Of a stretch of DNA of 48,585 nucleotides, positions 43,768 through 48,585 are shown one piece after another. Each line of letters begins with the position of its first letter. Positions within the stretch are counted from its first letter, which is position 1. Below the pieces are notes generated by a model. That model had not been told where the DNA came from. It saw only the letters and a program-made list of their open reading frames with translations, and ran no database searches. The translations under genes and the position numbers were made by a program. This DNA is from Paracamarosporium sp. OC-R06-R3 (lineage: Eukaryota; Ascomycota; Dothideomycetes; Pleosporales; Didymosphaeriaceae). The stretch is from the NCBI GenBank assembly GCA_019828545.1, contig JACVRA010000188.1:1-48585 (forward strand), read 5' to 3'.

Positions 43768-43799
43768 GGCGTTCACCGGCGTCACTGCCGGTGAACGCC
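43768..43799. other. Perfect 13 bp inverted repeat with 6 base loop
   Basis: GGCGTTCACCGGC at 43,768-43,780 is the exact reverse complement of GCCGGTGAACGCC at 43,787-43,799, with GTCACT between. It lies 137 bp after the transporter stop and 179 bp before the next ATG. It could be a hairpin in RNA or a dyad bound by a dimeric regulator (it contains CCGG half sites). Function unknown. Confidence 0.9.
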
Positions 43800-43977
43800 C
43801 TCGCTCTCTCTGCGTCCCCTCTCCCCTCCTGCGCGCCGTACAAAGGTAGCACCGCATCGGCGTCGGCCTTTCCCTTGCGTGCGTTGCTGCCGTCCAGGAA
43901 GCGTAGCTGCGCGCTTGCTTGTTGCCTCCACACCCACCCCCCGCACGCCCTATCGTCAATCACGCTCCGCACACGCC

Positions 43978-45234
43978 ATGGCCTCGCATTCCTCGACGCC
44001 TCGCTCGAGATCGCGCTCGTCGACCTCGAGCGCCTCCTCCGACACCACCATGCACGACGCGCCGCCCGTCAGGCCCGTCCGCGCCCGCCCCGCCTCGCAC
44101 GCGAGCGTCTCTGCCGCCGCCCTGGAGCGGCCCTCGGACCCGGCCTTTTCGCTCCTCCTCTCGCTCCCGCGCGAGCTGAGGGACAGGATATACGCCTTCG
44201 CCCTCGTCTCGCAGTTTCCCTTCTGGTGGCCCTCGCAGACGACGCCCAAGCACAGCGTCGCGCTGGGCTTGCTCTCCGCGTCGCGGCAGGTGCACCATGA
44301 AGCCACACCCATCCTCTACTCGCACAACAAGTTCCTCTTCACCAACCCCAGCGATTGCACCATGTTCCGTGTCGTCGCCTCGCCCGTTTCGGAAAACATC
44401 ACCTCCGTGTACTTTCGGATACGGGAGAAGGATGTGAAGCTGTGGGCAACCTATCTGGGCAGCAAGGACCCCTCGCGGAGCATGAAATACGATCTGCCCA
44501 AGCTGAAGAGCCTGTGGATCTTCCTGCGCTGCGGTATGATGGGCACACCGGGCATGATCAATGGCATGGTGGGCGGGGGGCTGCCTGCTCTGCTGGCCGC
44601 CCAGGCCCAGGCTATACACCAGGCCTTGGGAACCCAACTGCAGCAGCAGGTACAGATGAACGTCCAGGCCCTGCAACAGGCGCTGCATCAAGCCCATGCT
44701 GGGGCGCAAGCACAGTTGAACGCGAACCCGCCCGCAAATGGTCAGGCGCCCATGCCTTTTGTGCAGTTTGCCCAAAATGGCTTCCAGAATCAGAACGGCC
44801 CAGTACCGCACCCCCATGGTTTGCAGAATAACCCCCCGGCAAACCCTTCGCCCCTAGCTGCCCTTGCAGCACAGCAGCAATCGCAAGTTCCGCACAACCC
44901 GCCACATCAGCTCCTCCATACACACATGCACGGACACGGCCACGCTCACGGCCACGCTCACCACCAGCACGGCTTCTTTGCGACCCTCATGCGCTGGGAG
45001 CGTGAGATGGGTCTCGAGAACCTGTGCCTCTCGCTTCAGGAGACTCGTCCTGTGGATGCTGATGTCAAAATCGTGTGCATTGTGAAGCTGCCGAGGCCGG
45101 AGGTCCAGAGACTAGTGAGGATTTATTCAGATGAGCTAAGCCTGGACAAGAACGGGGACGCAAGGACGAGGTTTCGCAGGGTGCACGGTGTGGACGTAAG
45201 CTTAGAGGTTAGTGGATACGAGCTTGGCGTCTGA
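43978..45234 (+). CDS. F-box-like (2EXR-type) protein with Gln- and His-rich insert
   Basis: Single exon, 418 residues from the first ATG (context CGCCATGGC); the frame is open upstream but without ATG. After a Ser/Arg/Pro-rich start, FSLLLSLPRELRDRIYAFAL (about 58-76) is the F-box-like motif found in large fungal families, followed by LGLLSASRQVHHEATPILYS, the usual continuation. Next are a conserved-looking helical region (VYFRIREKDVKLWATYLG), a long Gln/Ala/Asn/Pro-rich insert (about 202-310) and a His cluster at 314-332 (HTHMHGHGHAHGHAHHQHG). The final ~85 residues appear folded (MRWEREMGLENLCLSLQETR). Such proteins may recruit substrates to SCF ubiquitin ligases, but many members are uncharacterised. 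The His cluster might bind metal. Confidence 0.85.
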   Translation: MASHSSTPRSRSRSSTSSASSDTTMHDAPPVRPVRARPASHASVSAAALERPSDPAFSLLLSLPRELRDRIYAFALVSQFPFWWPSQTTPKHSVALGLLSASRQVHHEATPILYSHNKFLFTNPSDCTMFRVVASPVSENITSVYFRIREKDVKLWATYLGSKDPSRSMKYDLPKLKSLWIFLRCGMMGTPGMINGMVGGGLPALLAAQAQAIHQALGTQLQQQVQMNVQALQQALHQAHAGAQAQLNANPPANGQAPMPFVQFAQNGFQNQNGPVPHPHGLQNNPPANPSPLAALAAQQQSQVPHNPPHQLLHTHMHGHGHAHGHAHHQHGFFATLMRWEREMGLENLCLSLQETRPVDADVKIVCIVKLPRPEVQRLVRIYSDELSLDKNGDARTRFRRVHGVDVSLEVSGYELGV

Positions 45235-46536
45235 TGACGGTTGCCCTGGGTTGAGACATCTTCAGTGCCAGGGTGCTTGAAGGGTACTTGCTACCGGCAC
45301 ATACCGTTAATGGCTCGTTAATAAAGCATGTAGATGGTATATCAAGGGCCAAGTTCAGGGGCATAGGTATACATTCTTGGAAACATTTGCTACCGTACGC
45401 ACGTCTCAAGATGCGATCATCAATGGTCTCGAAATATGCTGAAGTGAAAAAAATAATTTGCGACTGTTTTCCGCAAGTGCGTAGAAATAAGCCTATAACA
45501 GAACTGCAAACGAGCAGGCCTGGTTTCCCGTCCCTTACAACGATCATGGATTCAGGCCGATGGTAACTTATTCTCGCACAATCAAGCTCCTTGGGGCTCA
45601 CTGGATCGTCCTCCAGACTTTTCTTATTATCGCGCTTTCTTCGTCAATCTTCCTCTCTATGCAGAGCCTCCTTTTCTGCATAATCAGAATTTGTACCGTG
45701 CAATATAGCACCAGGGAGATACGCGAGGGTGAAGGAAGAAAGATATACCATAGGCACAGCAGTCTAGTAGCCTTCTTGTGTGAGGAATAAGCAGTGAGAG
45801 ATATTGGTCTCGGTAGGAGCGTGAAAGGTTATAGTTTAGTCATGTGAACGGTGCAATATTACCCATATAGCTCGCTCAAATTTATTAGCTAATGCAGTGT
45901 CACCTTAGGCCTTCCGCGGGAAGACTTATTGGCGCGCTCGGATACTTCATTATTGTTACAATGACTGCCTGCCTAAGCCAGGGTCGTACAAATGCGGAAG
46001 GTTCGTATAGAGTCCAACACAATGGATCGCTAGTTGTGGGGGCTTATTTGAGGAATTTTTGAAATAAGCCAATTGGGTGCAGGATAATCTGCCAAACAGA
46101 TGCGGAGAAATTAAATTAAACGAGGGCTACCATTTGCCAACTCCGTCAGGCACCGTCAGCAATGCTTCTGTGCAATCTAGATCTCCTCGTGGCTTCTTTT
46201 ACGGGATAAGTGACCCGTAAGAATTGGAATGTGGTAGCCGCAACGAGCCACATCTCACCACTTACAGATAATAAGGAGATTGGAACAATGACAATTCTGG
46301 ACTTCCGCTTTCCGACTTCGTTCATGACTGTGTTTGTAAAGATTTCAAATCCAAAATTCTAGGCTAAACGGACGAAGACGTAGGGTGATTATGTAGTAGC
46401 GGATCAGGCCATTTGCCATGCCCATCTGTCATGAAGCAGGCTGCGTAGTACAAATACTACGCAATGATCGTCACGGTTTATACTGTCGGCGGCGATCATC
46501 CAACTCATCTTCGACTAGTACCGCCCCACGAGTAAT
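45235..46536. other. 1.3 kb intergenic region, no gene seen
   Basis: This lies between the F-box-like gene and the secreted-protein gene, both plus strand. Open frames (45,273-45,566 plus; 45,209-45,601 minus; 45,560-45,790 plus) overlap and lack recognisable features. It is likely 3' untranslated DNA and the promoter of the secreted-protein gene. Confidence 0.55.
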
Positions 46537-48522
46537 ATGGGTCTTTCCTCGATACTTCCATTGCTGTTCGCTTCCAGCGCTTTTGCTATCGACATTCCTA
46601 CCACACCAACATGGCCATCTGGACGCTGTACTGACAAATCCCTTACCATTCCCTCATGGACGATCAAAGACTATGTGGTCAAAGGAGGTGTTGCGACTTT
46701 CCAGGTCGATAACCGTGCTTCTGCGTCTAACGATTGTTGCGCATTCATAACATGTTCGCCCGGTAAAGAAGCTTGTTCGGGTTCTGCCGGGAGTAACGAG
46801 ATGAGAGTCACGTGGAAGAAGGGAGCCGATGGAAAAAACGTGATCGGAGTTAGCGAGTTCTGGTATTGCAGCGATGAAGGTGACAGGTTTGTGACCACTA
46901 TCTGTGCCTGAGACATCGAAATTAAAGACGCCCGCAGGACGATTTTCACAGGATCCGGGAGCACCACGGTGACCTCATGCGACGGCGATGACTGCGTTTC
47001 TCCAATAACCTACCTCGTGCAGGGCAGTCTCACCCTTCCTGTTCCACTTACTCCTGCGCAACCATCGCCTCCGGCCGGCTACGACGCGCCGGCCTGTGCT
47101 AAGGTCGGAGAAGATCAGTGGAATGTTTCTGGAGGTATGAACAATGTCCATTGGATAAATTCAATATCTTCAACGACAGCTAACCTTAGTATCTCAGTGG
47201 AATACAAAAACGTTACCAAGGGCCAATGTAAGCAATGGTATTCTCCTGACCAAATTTGTCTAGACAACAATGCCGGAAACTTTGTGTCTAAAGGCCAATA
47301 CCTCAGTCTCAATGTTACAAATAATGCCATATCGCATACAGTAAATTGCGGATTTAAGCCCTCATACAACAACTACAACCTGCCTGTCGTTCTACGGTGC
47401 ACCGGCGGCAACTTCAACGAAATCACTCTCGATGTCTCATGGTCTGGAGCGGCGCCCGATTTTAATTTGAAGATTGAGCAGCTATGGTATTGCCTCGAGA
47501 ACCCGCTTCAAAACGTCAACCCGTAAGAAAACCCTTCTTATCAAAGCGACACTGGTAGCTCTAAACATCCTGACATGTCATTTAGTACCGTAATCGTTGC
47601 ATCAGGGAGCTCTTCTATCCCTCTCCAATGTACCTCCACTCCTGGGATCACAAGCTCCCCCGACGATATCATCACCACCTGTACCGATCCGGCATCTACC
47701 CACTCCATCGATGGTAGCCAAGCAGCAAAAGAGAGTCTACCCCCGTACTCTCTCATTACAGCATATCCAGCACATGGCGGCTGCACCTTCGATAGCATCA
47801 TTAATCCCACATTTTACTACCGTGGAATGTTCTTTGAGACAAACACCTACCCAGAAGATGATCTAGATAGCGCAACGTTGAAGAGGTTTACAGCTGGTCT
47901 GACTGGACCGGGCTTCAAAGATTTTTTCTTTTACGAAAACAAGGCAATTTCGGGACAAGGCATCGATACTACGTATGTGTAACCATGTCCGACTGTGTGA
48001 ATGAAACTAATCCGACATAGATATACTTGCGCTGTATACTACGATGGCAAGCCAAAAGAGCAGCACTACAATTGCACATACGCTCTAAATCCGCAGACCA
48101 AAATCATCAAGCAGGAGAAAGCTTGGGAGTGTCGCGACAAAAACTCTAAGCAACCGTACGTTTCGCACCATTCTCACTATATACCTTGTCAAATAACAGT
48201 ATATAGGTTGTATTTCACCGGTACTGGCGAGTTCGACTGGAGCGTTGACCCTTACTCCACTTGTTACAATCCAGTGGGGCCACCCAATCCATCGCTTGAG
48301 TGCTACTGGCACGACGACATGGCTACTCTGCAGCCTGGTGTCCCTTACGATATCCCAAAAGTCCGAGCGAGTTTAGTCAATGTGTTGCCACCAGACTATG
48401 GACAACCAACGGTGAAAAGTACACCCAAGGTCCAGGGTTCAGTCCAAAATTCAAATGCAGACTTCACCTCTGACACTGTGAGGGTAAATGGGGAATGGAA
48501 ACTAATCAGTGGAGGGACATAA
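46537..48522 (+). CDS. Secreted three-module cysteine-containing protein
   Basis: Five exons, 46537-46886, 46938-47522, 47586-47972, 48021-48155 and 48207-48522. The introns are 51, 63, 48 and 51 bp, all phase 2; the protein is 590 residues. A signal peptide is evident (MGLSSILPLLFASSAFA). The mature protein repeats a module of about 180 residues three times. Each copy has an Asn-containing strand (FQVDNRA, LNVTNNAIS, FYENKAIS), cysteines, a W-x-C motif (EFWYC at 107-111, QLWYC at 298-302, KAWEC at 474-478), then a TGSG, VASGS or TGTGE strand and another cysteine. Several Asn-x-Ser/Thr sites suggest glycosylation. The fourth intron (48,156-48,206) is in frame and stop-free, so it could be read through. 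The W-x-C pattern recalls small fungal secreted beta-barrel proteins of the AA1-like (Alt a 1) type, a tentative idea. Function unknown; a cell-surface or host-interaction role is possible. Confidence 0.87.
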
Positions 48523-48585
48523 AGATAAAGTTTTAATTGACACAGGAAACTGTATCTGTTGAATGGACTCTAGCTAGCTGAGCAT

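Noticed and set aside
45209..45790. Overlapping open frames after the F-box-like gene
   Set aside because: Short, on both strands, in AT-richer 3' flanking DNA, with no recognisable features.
1..48585. tRNA genes or CRISPR arrays
   Set aside because: Looked for tRNA A/B-box patterns near GGTTC sequences and for regularly spaced repeats; none held up, and CRISPR is not expected in a fungal nucleus.

Overview
The window is nuclear DNA of a filamentous ascomycete (Pezizomycotina). It fits a Dothideomycete such as the Pleosporales best, but the order is an inference. The reasons are: many 45-130 bp GT-AG introns with branch-point-like CTAAC/CTGAC motifs; a block of extremely AT-rich DNA of the kind left by repeat-induced point mutation (RIP) next to ordinary GC-balanced gene space; and typical fungal gene families (RagC/Gtr2, Swc5, eIF2B gamma, MFS transporters, a MAPR cytochrome b5-like protein, a secreted multi-module protein). 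I support 18 protein-coding genes. Exon borders were worked out by hand from splice sites and reading-frame continuity; no RNA evidence was available. I saw no tRNA, rRNA or CRISPR array.

Layout. 1-4285 is gene-free AT-rich DNA with internal repeats, ending at a 2-base gap (NN). 4288-13.4 kb holds a dienelactone-hydrolase-like/SnoaL-like protein (-), an unknown nuclear-type protein (+), a small heat-shock protein with a very long disordered N-terminus (+) and a membrane-anchored PEX22-like protein (-). The last shares a divergent promoter with eIF2B gamma (13.6-15.3 kb, +). After 2.1 kb of empty sequence comes a seven-exon sugar transporter (17.4-19.6 kb, +). 20.9-32.7 kb is dense in housekeeping genes: SWC5 (-), a multi-pass membrane protein with an AT-hook-like motif (+), GTR2 (-), a MAPR-type protein (+), RPS25 (-) and a large disordered protein with a conserved C-terminal box (-). 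A 3.4 kb interval without a gene follows, then an unknown Cys-containing protein (36.2-37.8 kb, -).

38.4-43.6 kb looks like a small catabolic cluster. A mandelate-racemase/enolase-superfamily enzyme (-) and a zinc-type-alcohol-dehydrogenase-like MDR oxidoreductase (+) are divergent across a 568 bp promoter containing GATA and CCAAT motifs. An allantoate-permease-like MFS transporter follows directly. The window closes with an F-box-like protein with a Gln- and His-rich insert, and a 590-residue secreted protein built from three similar modules with introns at equivalent places.

Most noteworthy: the three-module secreted protein, the putative catabolic cluster, the RGG/FGPW-repeat small heat-shock protein with a perfect upstream heat-shock element, a 13 bp perfect inverted repeat at 43.77 kb, and the apparent loss of catalytic residues in the dienelactone-hydrolase-like protein.
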